A stretch of DNA of 64,000 nucleotides from Bacteroidota bacterium. Its GTDB lineage: Bacteria; Bacteroidota; Bacteroidia; Bacteroidales; WCHB1-69. The notes under the pieces are model-generated. The model was given only the letters and a program-made list of their open reading frames with translations. It made no database searches and had not been told where the DNA came from. Below are positions 28,105 to 35,501 of the stretch, one piece after another. The stretch lies in assembly GCA_022708105.1 (NCBI GenBank), contig JAKIZI010000002.1:20022-84021 (forward strand). Reading direction: 5' to 3'. Made by a program: the position numbers and the translations under genes. Position 1 is the first letter of the stretch; every line of letters starts with the position of its first letter.

Positions 28105-28819
28105 GCCAATGACGGGACCTGCACTTTTTTTAATCCCAACGCCACTTGGAGAACAGGATTTTTCAGCCCTTTTTCCTCCCTTGAATGCAGAATTGTTGTC
28201 TTCCATTGAAGTTTTCTTCGTGGAAGATATTCGTACCGCCCGTCGTTTTTTGCTCAAATGCGGCATGAAAACGCCCATCGACAACCTTGCCTTTTTCTCT
28301 TTTAAAGATTATCGTAAAGAGGTCAATCCGTTGGATTTTTTGAGAGAGCATGCGGCAGCGGGAAAAAATATCGGATTATTGTCCGATGCGGGAACTCCCT
28401 GCGTGGCCGATCCCGGGCATATTGTTGTTGCTGAAGCCCACAGAATCGGCATGCGTGTGGTGCCTCTTATCGGTCCCAATTCCGTTATTTTAGCCCTAAT
28501 GGCCTCCGGATTAAACGGACAAAATTTTTCCTTTAACGGCTATTTGCCGATAGACAAACAGAACCGCGAAAAGCAACTCCTTTTCCTCGAATCTCTTTTG
28601 TTGAAAAGCGGGCAAACACAAATCTTTATTGAAACGCCTTACCGCAACAATCAACTACTGCAATCGATTCTTCATACTTGTCGCCCCGATACCAAGCTGT
28701 GCGTAGCCCTCAACCTCACGACCCCGGAAGAGCAAATAATCTCCGCCACCATCTCCAAATGGAAAAAAATAAAAACGGATTTGCACAAACAACCCGCCAT
28801 CTTCCTCCTAGGGAAATAA
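28091..28819 (+). CDS. RsmI-like SAM-dependent (tetrapyrrole methylase fold) methyltransferase
   Basis: A 242-residue member of the family that includes RsmI, the 16S rRNA C1402 2'-O-methyltransferase. Seen: LFLIPTPLGEQD, VEDIRTARRFL, IGLLSDAGTPCVADPGH, PLIGPNSVILALMASGLNGQNFSFNGYLP and IFIETPYRNNQLL. Bacteroidota usually have a second, shorter RsmI paralogue of this sort with the C-terminal domain missing, and this fits it, so rRNA C1402 is not certain as the target. The gene starts inside the 3' end of pgk (ATG at 28091 or 28094), so translation is probably coupled. Confidence 0.85.
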   Translation: MMSSKPMTGPALFLIPTPLGEQDFSALFPPLNAELLSSIEVFFVEDIRTARRFLLKCGMKTPIDNLAFFSFKDYRKEVNPLDFLREHAAAGKNIGLLSDAGTPCVADPGHIVVAEAHRIGMRVVPLIGPNSVILALMASGLNGQNFSFNGYLPIDKQNREKQLLFLESLLLKSGQTQIFIETPYRNNQLLQSILHTCRPDTKLCVALNLTTPEEQIISATISKWKKIKTDLHKQPAIFLLGK

Positions 28820-28872
28820 TTGCTTCGTAAAAGTTTTTCTTCGCCCGATTTGTTGAATAGAACGAATTATTC

Positions 28873-29060
28873 GATACTATCCTAAAAAGTGTGTAAAACT
28901 CAAAGTTTAATATTTTTGTAAAGCAAAAACAAACAAACAAACAATGAATTTTACACAATCGCAAAATTACGAAATTTTAGAGAATATCATCAACCATGGT
29001 TCAGGAATTGAAGAAATTCTACGGATGAGTCTTGAAATTCTTAGGAAGGCGGAACGCTAG
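28873..29060 (+). mobile_element. Left IS256-family element remnant (5' end)
   Basis: Begins GATACTATCCTAAAAAGTG, continues to ATG at 28943, and encodes MNFTQSQNYEILENIINHG, then GIEEILRMSLEIL, the N-terminus of an IS256-family (Mutator-type) transposase. It reads into a TAG about 39 codons later and is then lost. The same sequence occurs in inverted orientation at 35261-35461. A T-to-G-rich change at the cut gives LRKAER here versus PMKEAR in the right copy. The flanking 29061-29298 is AT-rich without a gene, apart from a possible TATATTTG box at 29238-29245 and the first core-like site GTTAGC at 29261. Confidence 0.82.
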
Positions 29061-29298
29061 GAACACAATTATATGTTCATTGCTTCATAATTATGGTGCA
29101 ATTGCAAAGAGAGGCAACATTCGTAAATATTTTTAAAAAAAAACAAAATTATTTTTTATATTGTTTATTATCATTAAGTTATCATAAATACAAAATTTTA
29201 TTTACGAATGTTATAAGATTTGTATTTACGAAAGTGTTATATTTGTTGTGTAAATAACCTGTTAGCATTTATTTAAAAAGACAAAACAGACAACTTCT

Positions 29299-30276
29299 AT
29301 GTACGGACTGAAAGATTTAAAAACCACAATAAAAACAGACATTAATTCAGTTGAGTGCCCAGTTAAAGGTTGTTCTGTGAAAGTTGACCGACAAAGAAAT
29401 TCATTCAAACGAGAGCAGACATACTTATGCCCGACTCACAAGATTTATATATCTCCTTCGACGTTTGAGTACGAAACAGAGAAAGAAAATTTATTGTGGT
29501 TTGACAATTCAGACAACCTACTTTTTGAAGAAATAAAAAAAGTAAAGAGAGAAAGCCGTATCTCAAGGGATAACAGTGAAGATGCTTTAACTTGGAATGT
29601 GTTTAGGTTTCTCGACAAACAAGGACTCCTGCCAGATTTTCTTTCTCAATTATCAAACAAAGAAATTAAAGACACAGAATTGATTTTATGGTCATATTCA
29701 CCAAAAGAAAAATCTGGCTGGACATTATTGAATCAAGCACGTGAGGAATTTGGTGAGAAAATCAAAAGAGGCTCTGAACCTGATATTATAATACGGACAA
29801 ACAAAGTATTATATTTCATAGAAGCAAAGTTAACAGCAAAAAACGAAACTACACCAAGCGAATCGCAAAACAGAAAAAAATACGAAACTGGCGGGGATAG
29901 ATTGTTTCAACAAATCTTCAAATCAGACTATGAAACTGTTGCTGAAAAGGAAAAAAGATATGAATTAATGCGGTTTTGGTTGATTGGAAGTTGGATGGCA
30001 AAAAAACTTAATGTAGACTTTGAATTTTATAGTTTGGTAATGCAATCCAGAGAATTAGACATTGAAGCAACCTTTGGTAAGCATATAATTGAAACAACAG
30101 AAAGGAAATTTTTCCGCTTGACTTGGGAGCAAATCTATGCTTTTATTAAACTGCTCCCAGACAATAAGGAAAAATATATAGTGAATAAGTACTTTGAAAA
30201 CAAGTCTCTTGGGTACAATTCTATTGGTAAAATTATAAAGGCATTTAATGTTAAATTGACGAAGATAAAAAAATAA
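29299..30276 (+). CDS. PD-(D/E)XK nuclease-like protein in a cassette-like unit
   Basis: A 325-residue cytoplasmic protein. At the N-terminus is a short zinc-ribbon-like set: Cys20, Cys25, Cys44 and His47 (CPVKGC...CPTHK). In the middle is a likely restriction-endonuclease fold: SRDNSEDALTWNVFRFLDKQ (with Glu94), then EPDIIIRTNKVLYFIEAKL, where Asp162 and Glu175-Ala-Lys177 form a D...ExK triad. No methyltransferase or partner is adjacent. It could be a solitary defence nuclease; the target is unknown. It sits exactly between two GTTAGCATT core-like sites and is followed by an attC-like hairpin, so it appears to be the payload of an integron-type cassette. Confidence 0.7.
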   Translation: MYGLKDLKTTIKTDINSVECPVKGCSVKVDRQRNSFKREQTYLCPTHKIYISPSTFEYETEKENLLWFDNSDNLLFEEIKKVKRESRISRDNSEDALTWNVFRFLDKQGLLPDFLSQLSNKEIKDTELILWSYSPKEKSGWTLLNQAREEFGEKIKRGSEPDIIIRTNKVLYFIEAKLTAKNETTPSESQNRKKYETGGDRLFQQIFKSDYETVAEKEKRYELMRFWLIGSWMAKKLNVDFEFYSLVMQSRELDIEATFGKHIIETTERKFFRLTWEQIYAFIKLLPDNKEKYIVNKYFENKSLGYNSIGKIIKAFNVKLTKIKK

Positions 30277-30281
30277 ACAAA

Positions 30282-30412
30282 TGCTAACAAAGTGTAAATG
30301 CCATAAGGGTTTCAGTGGGTATGCGAAGTGTTGTAGACCACTTCAACTTTTCGTGTAACTTGACAGAAAATCGCCCGCAATCCCGCACTGCTCATAGCCG
30401 GAACCGTTAGCA
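30282..30412 (+). other. attC-like recombination site candidate
   Basis: TGCTAAC (30282-30288) and GTTAGCA (30406-30412) form an exact inverted pair, extended to AATGCTAAC/GTTAGCATT. Inside, CAGTG...CACTG and GG-TATGCG...CGCAATCC can pair with bulges, as in a folded attC. GTTAGCATT(T/C)ATT is also present upstream of the ORF at 29261-29273, so the ORF is bounded by direct copies of the core-like site. The sequence deviates from the strict GTTRRRY core (GTTAGCA), and no integrase is in the window, so this remains a candidate. Confidence 0.5.
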
Positions 30413-30472
30413 TTCATTGGAAGAAACCCAGACACATAAATGAATATTCACGATTAAAAAAGGAGGTCATAA

Positions 30473-30961
30473 ATGAGACACAAGCGATTAAAATTAAGTG
30501 CCATACTCTTGTTAGGACTTGGACTAACAGGACTACAAGCACAAGAAAGCGTTAATTCCACCGGCGGAAATGCTGTTTCCTCTAGTGGCTCGGTGAGTTA
30601 TTCCGTCGGACAGGATTCATACCATAGTCCAGTCGGCATCAACGGATCAGTAGCGGAAGGTGTGCAGCAGCCATATGAAATTTCGGTAATCACAGAAATC
30701 GAAGAAGCGAAGGGCATAACTCTTTCCATTTCGGTATACCCGAACCCTGCAACTAATTATCTTTCATTGGAAATTAAAGATATAGAAATTACCGATTTAA
30801 GATTTCAATTATTTGATATGCAAGGAAAACTTTTACATAATGAAAAAATAGTTGGGAATCAAACCACTATTGCGATGAATAAATATGCTCCGGCAACCTA
30901 TTTTATAAAAGTTTTTCAGGATAATACAGAAGTAAAAACATTTAAAGTAATAAAAAATTAA
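30473..30961 (+). CDS. Short secreted protein with T9SS type A sorting domain
   Basis: A 162-residue exported protein: signal peptide to about residue 24 (LGLGLTGLQAQ), a Ser/Gly-rich segment (SSSGSVSYSVGQDSYHSP), then a type A C-terminal domain (ISVYPNPATNYLSLEIKD, LRFQLFDMQGKLLHNE, APATYFIKVFQDNTEVKTFKVIKN). It has almost no cargo, so it may be a remnant or a carrier-like secreted peptide. AAAGGAGGTCATAA precedes the ATG, a strong Shine-Dalgarno for this phylum. The last about 35 nt of its coding sequence are duplicated before the second FISUMP gene (32244-32280), showing that the tandem duplication took in its 3' end. Confidence 0.75.
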   Translation: MRHKRLKLSAILLLGLGLTGLQAQESVNSTGGNAVSSSGSVSYSVGQDSYHSPVGINGSVAEGVQQPYEISVITEIEEAKGITLSISVYPNPATNYLSLEIKDIEITDLRFQLFDMQGKLLHNEKIVGNQTTIAMNKYAPATYFIKVFQDNTEVKTFKVIKN

Positions 30962-30974
30962 GGAGGATTGTTAC

Positions 30975-32126
30975 ATGAAAAAAATACTTACCATTTTGTC
31001 AGTTGTGTTTTTAACAGCAACACTTTGGGCACAAAGCCCTGAAAAAATGAGTTATCAAGCAGTCATTCGAGATGCAAATGGGAATCTTCTGTCCAACCAT
31101 TCGATTGGGATGCAACTTAGCATCTTACAAGGTAGTCCAAGCGGCACTGCAGTTTACATCGAAAGACAATCTCCAAGCACTAATGCCAATGGATTGGTAA
31201 CTTTAGAAATAGGAAACGGGACAGTGGTGTCGGGCGATTTTACTACCATCGACTGGGCAAACGGCCCTTATTTTCTGAAATCCGAAACAGATCTTAACGG
31301 CGGGGCAACATACACTATTGCAGGAACAAGTCAGCTATTAAGTGTACCCTATGCTTTACATGCAAAAACGGCGGAAACGCTTACAGGTGGCATTACCGAA
31401 ACCGACCCCAGCGTACCCACAGGAACCCAATCTGGACAAATGCAATATTGGAACGGCACAGCATGGGTAACTGTTGCAGCTACCGCAAACGAAGGAGCAA
31501 CGCTACAAATGATTGGAGGCGTGCCTACATGGGTAGGCGGAGCACCTCCTCCACAAAATGTTACCAACCCCACCACCGGTGAAATTTGGATGGACCGTAA
31601 CCTTGGCGCCTCACAAGTGGCAATAAGTAGCACCGATGCCCTTGCTTATGGCGATTTGTACCAGTGGGGACGTGCAGCAGACGGTCACGAAAGCCGTACA
31701 TCGGGTACAACATCTACATTGGCAACAAGCGATACCCCCGGGCATGGCTATTTTATAACCAGTATCAGTTTCCCTGACGATTGGCGCAACCCGCAAAACG
31801 ACAACCTTTGGCAGGGTGTAAGCGGCATCAACAATCCTTGCCCAAGTGGTTACCGCATACCAACCAGAGCCGAATGGGAAGCCGAGCTTGCAAGTTGGAG
31901 TAGCAACAATGCAGCCGGAGCTTTTGCCTCTCCGCTTAAGTTGCCCGTGCCCGGCGGCCGAGACGACAGCAATGGCGTGCTCAGCAGTGCGGGTACCAAC
32001 GCCTACTATTGGTCGAGTACGGTAGATGGTACCAGCGTCATACTCCTGTGCTTCAACAGTAGCAATGCCAATATGATCAGCTACGGCCGTGGATACGGCT
32101 TATCTGTCCGCTGCATTAAGGATTAG
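30975..32126 (+). CDS. FISUMP-domain surface protein, copy 1, with hypervariable C-terminus
   Basis: A 383-residue exported protein: signal peptide at residues 1-20 (ending TLWAQ), a conserved N-terminal domain (PEKMSYQAVIRDANGNLL, as in tail-fibre-like Bacteroidota proteins), a linker (TDPSVPTGTQSGQMQYWNG), then a FISUMP/C-type-lectin-like domain (GEIWMDRNLG, YQWGRAADGHESRTSGTTS, NPCPSGYRIPTRAEWEAE, YYWSSTV, FNSSN, GLSVRCIKD). It is about 93% identical to copy 2 over the first about 324 residues but only about 37% over the next 52 (31947-32105). Variation confined to the lectin-fold ligand loops is what diversity-generating retroelements do. No reverse transcriptase or template repeat was found in the window. 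AGGAGG lies 9 nt before ATG. Confidence 0.82.
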   Translation: MKKILTILSVVFLTATLWAQSPEKMSYQAVIRDANGNLLSNHSIGMQLSILQGSPSGTAVYIERQSPSTNANGLVTLEIGNGTVVSGDFTTIDWANGPYFLKSETDLNGGATYTIAGTSQLLSVPYALHAKTAETLTGGITETDPSVPTGTQSGQMQYWNGTAWVTVAATANEGATLQMIGGVPTWVGGAPPPQNVTNPTTGEIWMDRNLGASQVAISSTDALAYGDLYQWGRAADGHESRTSGTTSTLATSDTPGHGYFITSISFPDDWRNPQNDNLWQGVSGINNPCPSGYRIPTRAEWEAELASWSSNNAAGAFASPLKLPVPGGRDDSNGVLSSAGTNAYYWSSTVDGTSVILLCFNSSNANMISYGRGYGLSVRCIKD

Positions 32127-32294
32127 ACACTTTGAAAAGCGAAACGATTTGACACTTTGACACTTAAACACCCTGTTCCGCAGGGCTATATTACTGCCGC
32201 TTTTAAGACCGATAGCGAATGGTCTAAAAAGTAATAGTATTATATACAGAAGTAAAAACATTTAAAGTAATAAAAAATTAAGGAGGATTGTTCA

Positions 32295-33440
32295 ATGAAA
32301 AAAATAATTACCATTTTATCAGTTGTGTTTTTAACAGCAACACTTTGGGCACAAAGCCCCGAACAAATGAGTTATCAAGCAGTAATTCGAGAAGCAAACG
32401 GGAATTTTCTGTCCAATCATTCGATTGGGATGCAACTTAGCATCTTACAAGGTAGTCCAAGCGGCACTGCAGTTTACATCGAAAGACAATCTCCAAGTAC
32501 TAATACCAATGGATTGGTAACTTTAGAAATAGGAAACGGGATAGTGGTGTCGGGCGATTTTACCACCATCGACTGGGCAAACGGCCCTTATTTCCTGAAA
32601 TCCGAAACAGATCTTAACGGCGGGGAAACATATACTATTGCAGGAACAAGTCAGCTATTAAGTGTACCGTATGCTTTACATTCAAAAACGGCGGAAACGG
32701 TTACAGGTGGCATTACCGAAACCGACCCCAGCGTACCCACAGGAACCCAATCTGGGGAAATGCAATATTGGAACGGCACAGCATGGGTAACTGTTGCAGC
32801 TACCGCAAACGAAGGAGCAACTCTACAAATGATTGGAGGCGTGCCTACATGGGTAGGCGGAGCACCTCCTCCACAAAATGTTACCAACCCCACTACTGGT
32901 GAAATTTGGATGGACCGTAACCTTGGCGCCTTACAAGTGGCAACAAGTAGCACCGATGCAAGCTCTTACGGCAACTTGTACCAGTGGGGGCGTGCAGCAG
33001 ACGGTCACGAAAGCCGTACATCGGGTACAACATCTACATTGGCAACAAGCGATACACCCGGACATGGCGATTTTATAACCAATAGAAGTAGCCCTTACGA
33101 TTGGCGCAACCCGCAAAACGACAACCTTTGGCAGGGTGTAAGCGGCATCAACAATCCTTGTCCAAGTGGTTACCGCATACCAACCTCAGCCGAATGGGAA
33201 GCCGAGCGTACAAGTTGGAGTAGCAACGATGCAGCCGGAGCTTTTGCCTCTCCGCTTAAGTTGCCCATGGCCGGCTGGCGTAGCCCCATCGATGGCACGA
33301 TCACTTATGTGGACAGCCGCTATTGGTCGAGTACGGTATATAGTACCCTCGCCGGTAAGCTAATCTTCAACAGTAGCAATTCCTTCGTGAGCACCGAAGG
33401 CCGTGTAGCTGGCTTTTCTGTTCGTTGCATTAAAGATTAG
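32295..33440 (+). CDS. FISUMP-domain surface protein, copy 2, with hypervariable C-terminus
   Basis: Tandem duplicate of the preceding gene, 381 residues, with the same signal peptide, N-terminal domain and FISUMP domain. The segment 33267-33419 is almost rewritten: copy 1 reads VPGGRDDSNGV where this copy reads MAGWRSPIDGT, and NANMISYGRGYGL becomes NSFVSTEGRVAGF, while the frame residues YWSSTV, FNSSN and SVRCIKD are kept. The length differs by two codons. The upstream AAGGAGGATTGTT ribosome site and about 45 nt before it are copied with the gene (offset 1320 bp). The role is unknown; a variable binding protein on the cell or phage surface is plausible. Confidence 0.82.
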   Translation: MKKIITILSVVFLTATLWAQSPEQMSYQAVIREANGNFLSNHSIGMQLSILQGSPSGTAVYIERQSPSTNTNGLVTLEIGNGIVVSGDFTTIDWANGPYFLKSETDLNGGETYTIAGTSQLLSVPYALHSKTAETVTGGITETDPSVPTGTQSGEMQYWNGTAWVTVAATANEGATLQMIGGVPTWVGGAPPPQNVTNPTTGEIWMDRNLGALQVATSSTDASSYGNLYQWGRAADGHESRTSGTTSTLATSDTPGHGDFITNRSSPYDWRNPQNDNLWQGVSGINNPCPSGYRIPTSAEWEAERTSWSSNDAAGAFASPLKLPMAGWRSPIDGTITYVDSRYWSSTVYSTLAGKLIFNSSNSFVSTEGRVAGFSVRCIKD

Positions 33441-33622
33441 ACACTTTGACACTTTTTTATAATCCCCCTTTGGCGGACGAAAAATAGTTTTAAAAAAGCA
33501 ATAATTGAGAATTTTGAAGAATTTACCATATGTGAGAAAACGCTAACAACTATCTGCGCTGGCGTTTTTTTTCGTCCCTACACGTGACAATAATTCATAA
33601 CAACTTTGCCAAAAAATAAACT

Positions 33623-34189
33623 ATGGCAAAGAGCAGCACCCGCAGAGTCTCATTCTATATCAACGGCAAGGAAATCGAAGCATCGGTCAAACAAGTCCGT
33701 GCCGAAATGAACCGCCTTGTCAACGAACAAAACAAAATGGTCATCGGCAGCGACGAATATGTCGCCCACGCCAAGAAAATTCGTGAACTCCGATCAATTC
33801 TCAAAGAACACACCCAAGAAATAGGTAATGCCAAATCCCAATGGCAAGAACTATACGATAAAGTCATGCAATTCGGCATGGGAGTTGGTGGATTTACTCA
33901 AATTTTTGAGATGGCTGACAATGCCATTTCAACCCTAAAACAACTGGCTACCGACCTTGCCGAGATGGACGATATCTATAGCGACGTAATGAAGACAACG
34001 GGCTTCACTCATGAACAAGTCGAAGAACTCAATAAGAGCTTCAAAGCAATGGATACACGCACTTCAAGGGAACAACTGAACAACCTTGCTTACATTGCCG
34101 GAAAACTCGGGCTAAATACAAAAGAACTAGTTACGCAGTTTGTAGAAGCGGCTGACGTGATCAATGTTTCTATGGGAAAATATTTATAG
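33623..34189 (+). pseudogene. Phage tail tape-measure protein, N-terminal fragment
   Basis: The 188-residue product begins MAKSSTRRVSFYINGKEIEA and has coiled-coil sequence (QVRAEMNRLVNEQNKMV; IRELRSILKEHTQEIG). It then contains MDDIYSDVMKTTGFTHEQV and LNNLAYIAGKLGLNTKELV, the conserved N-terminal region of TP901-type tape-measure proteins. Such proteins normally exceed 600 residues; this one stops right after EAADVINVSMG, where the family continues into its long helical part. No other phage structural gene is adjacent, so it is a prophage remnant next to the FISUMP pair. A possible terminator-like AACGC/GCGTT hairpin with a T-run lies upstream at about 33540-33570. Confidence 0.78.
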
Positions 34190-34309
34190 GAAATTCACCC
34201 ATCAGGTCTGATATTATATTGATAAAATAGTTTTGGAAATAGAAACCCAAAAACTTTACGTGGATGTTCTCATTATTTTTCGGCAAGTTAGCAGAACATT
34301 GCCGACGGA

Positions 34310-34400
34310 GCACATTCCCCTTTCGCGTGCGGAAGGGGTGGCCTTCGGCGACAAGAATCCTTGTCCATCAGCATAACAGAAGCGTCGCCGAAGGACGGGG
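34310..34400. repeat. Nested inverted repeats, hairpin-rich segment
   Basis: CCTTCGGCGAC (34342-34352) pairs perfectly with GTCGCCGAAGG (34384-34394), and within it GACAAG/CTTGTC (34350-34355/34360-34365) forms a second hairpin. Just upstream CCCCTTTCGCG...GGAAGGGG forms a third. The segment is more GC-rich than its surroundings. The function is unknown; 34190-34583 has no recognisable gene. Confidence 0.55.
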
Positions 34401-34583
34401 TAGGTAATAAGATTCTTCATTTTGATTTATTAGCTGAAAATTTTTTATTGTTGTCTGGTAAAAAATAAAAACCATCAAAAACCAATCAAAAGTCCTTGAT
34501 AATCAAGTACACGATTTTGTTTTTTAAAAAGGAAGCCCCCTTCCAATTAACATATTCATTGTTAGACTTCGTAGGTAGCTTTC

Positions 34584-34781
34584 CACGAATTCATGGCAAG
34601 CCTGTCACGAATTCATGGCAAGCCTGTCACGAATTCATGGCAAGCCTGTCACGAGTTCATGGCAAGCCTGTCACGAGTTCATGGCAAGCCTGTCACGAGT
34701 TCATGGCAAGCCTGTCACGAGTTCATGACAAGCCTGTCGTGAGTCCGAGACAAGCCTGTCATGAGTTCATGACAGGCCTCC
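34584..34781 (+). repeat. 22-bp tandem repeat array A, nine units
   Basis: Nine contiguous 22-bp units beginning CACGAATTCATGGC or CACGAGTTCATGGC and ending AAGCCTGT. The first six differ only by A/G, and the last three are degraded (CGTGAGTCCGAGAC, CATGAGTTCATGACAGG). There are no spacers, so it is not a CRISPR. An open frame through it (34496-34786) merely reflects the repeat and is not counted as a gene. Confidence 0.9.
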
Positions 34782-34807
34782 CATGAGTCCGAAGTTACTC
34801 TCGAATA

Positions 34808-34917
34808 AAAACCACGCTTCATTTTGGGCAAAACCAAGCTTCATTCTGAGTAAAACCAAGCTTGGTTTTGAACAAAACCACGCTTCATTTTGAGTAAAAC
34901 CAAGCTTCATTCTGAGC
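34808..34917 (+). repeat. 22-bp tandem repeat array B, five units
   Basis: Five units of 22 bp beginning AAAACCAAGC or AAAACCACGC followed by TTCATTCTGAG-type sequence. The sequence differs from array A but the period is the same and it follows after 26 bp. It abuts the IS256 remnant on the right. Confidence 0.85.
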
Positions 34918-34919
34918 CG

Positions 34920-35461
34920 AATGAAGTTTCACTCGGAACCGTACATAGCTGAATATCGGCCATTTTGAAATGATTCTGAACAACTGTCTCTATGCCCGTA
35001 AGTCCGTCGCTGACTCACTTGACTGCTGCTGTATGACTTCCCGTAAATCTCTCCGAACAGGTCGCCCACTTCTTCTGTGGTCAGGCCTGCTCCATACAGT
35101 TTGAAGGCTATCGGCCTCGCTTCTTCTTCCTGGTCTCGCAACAGGCCTAATATCATGGATAGAAGTTTCCGTTGCGGGTTCTCGGAACCTTTAACTCCAA
35201 AAGTTTACCCTGTCCGTAAGTATTTCTAAAACGATAGCCGTTGCTGAGATCTCCATTTGAAAAATTGTACTCCTAGCGTGCCTCCTTCATAGGAATTTCA
35301 AGACTCATCCGTAGAATTTCTTCAATTCCTGAACCATGGTTGATGATATTCTCTAAAATTTCGTAATTTTGCGATTGTGTAAAATTCATTGTTTCTGTTT
35401 TTTTATTTGACTTTACAAAAATATTAAACTTTGAGTTTTACACACTTTTTGGGATAGTATC
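34920..35461 (-). pseudogene. Right IS256-family transposase remnant
   Basis: On the minus strand the element opens GATACTATCCCAAAAAGTG at 35461, then ATG at about 35388 with MNFTQSQNYEILENIINHG and GIEEILRMSLEIPMKEAR. A stop follows, then YRFRNTYGQGKLLELKVPR, and after a frameshift MILGLLRDQEEEARPIAFKL and YGAGLTTEEVGDLFGEIYG. These are successive N-terminal segments of an IS256-type transposase; the catalytic DDE part is missing. It is an inverted partner of the left remnant at 28873. The outside flanks (AATTATTC left, TGTATGGC right) do not form a target duplication. Confidence 0.85.
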
Positions 35462-35501
35462 TGTATGGCAAGGGAATTACGTTGTAGAGATAAGTATTTT
35501 T

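Larger units (their letters stand above)
30924..33452 (+). repeat. Tandem duplication of about 1.2 kb carrying the FISUMP genes
   Basis: 30924-32138 is repeated at 32244-33452. The first unit starts inside the 3' end of the upstream T9SS gene (ATACAGAAGTAAAAAC) and ends just after the stop codon (TAGACACTTTGA). About 105 bp of unrelated sequence separates the units. Divergence is concentrated in the C-terminal variable region. Confidence 0.9.

Noticed and set aside
33540..33570. Second attC-like site (GCTAAC at about 33542)
   Set aside because: It has no matching GTTAGC partner nearby; it looks like one arm of an AACGC/GCGTT hairpin with T-run.
30975..33620. Complete diversity-generating retroelement
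   Set aside because: No reverse transcriptase, no template repeat and no accessory protein could be found in the window; only candidate target genes are present.
34496..34786. 96-residue open frame over the 22-bp array
   Set aside because: It only reflects the tandem repeat (three units per 22 codons), has no ribosome site and no known motif.
34584..34917. Possible CRISPR array
   Set aside because: Units are contiguous 22-bp repeats with no spacers, and no cas genes are present. The same holds for the 21-bp arrays.
28873..35461. Intact composite transposon
   Set aside because: Both IS256 copies are truncated and have stops or frameshifts, and no target duplication is seen.
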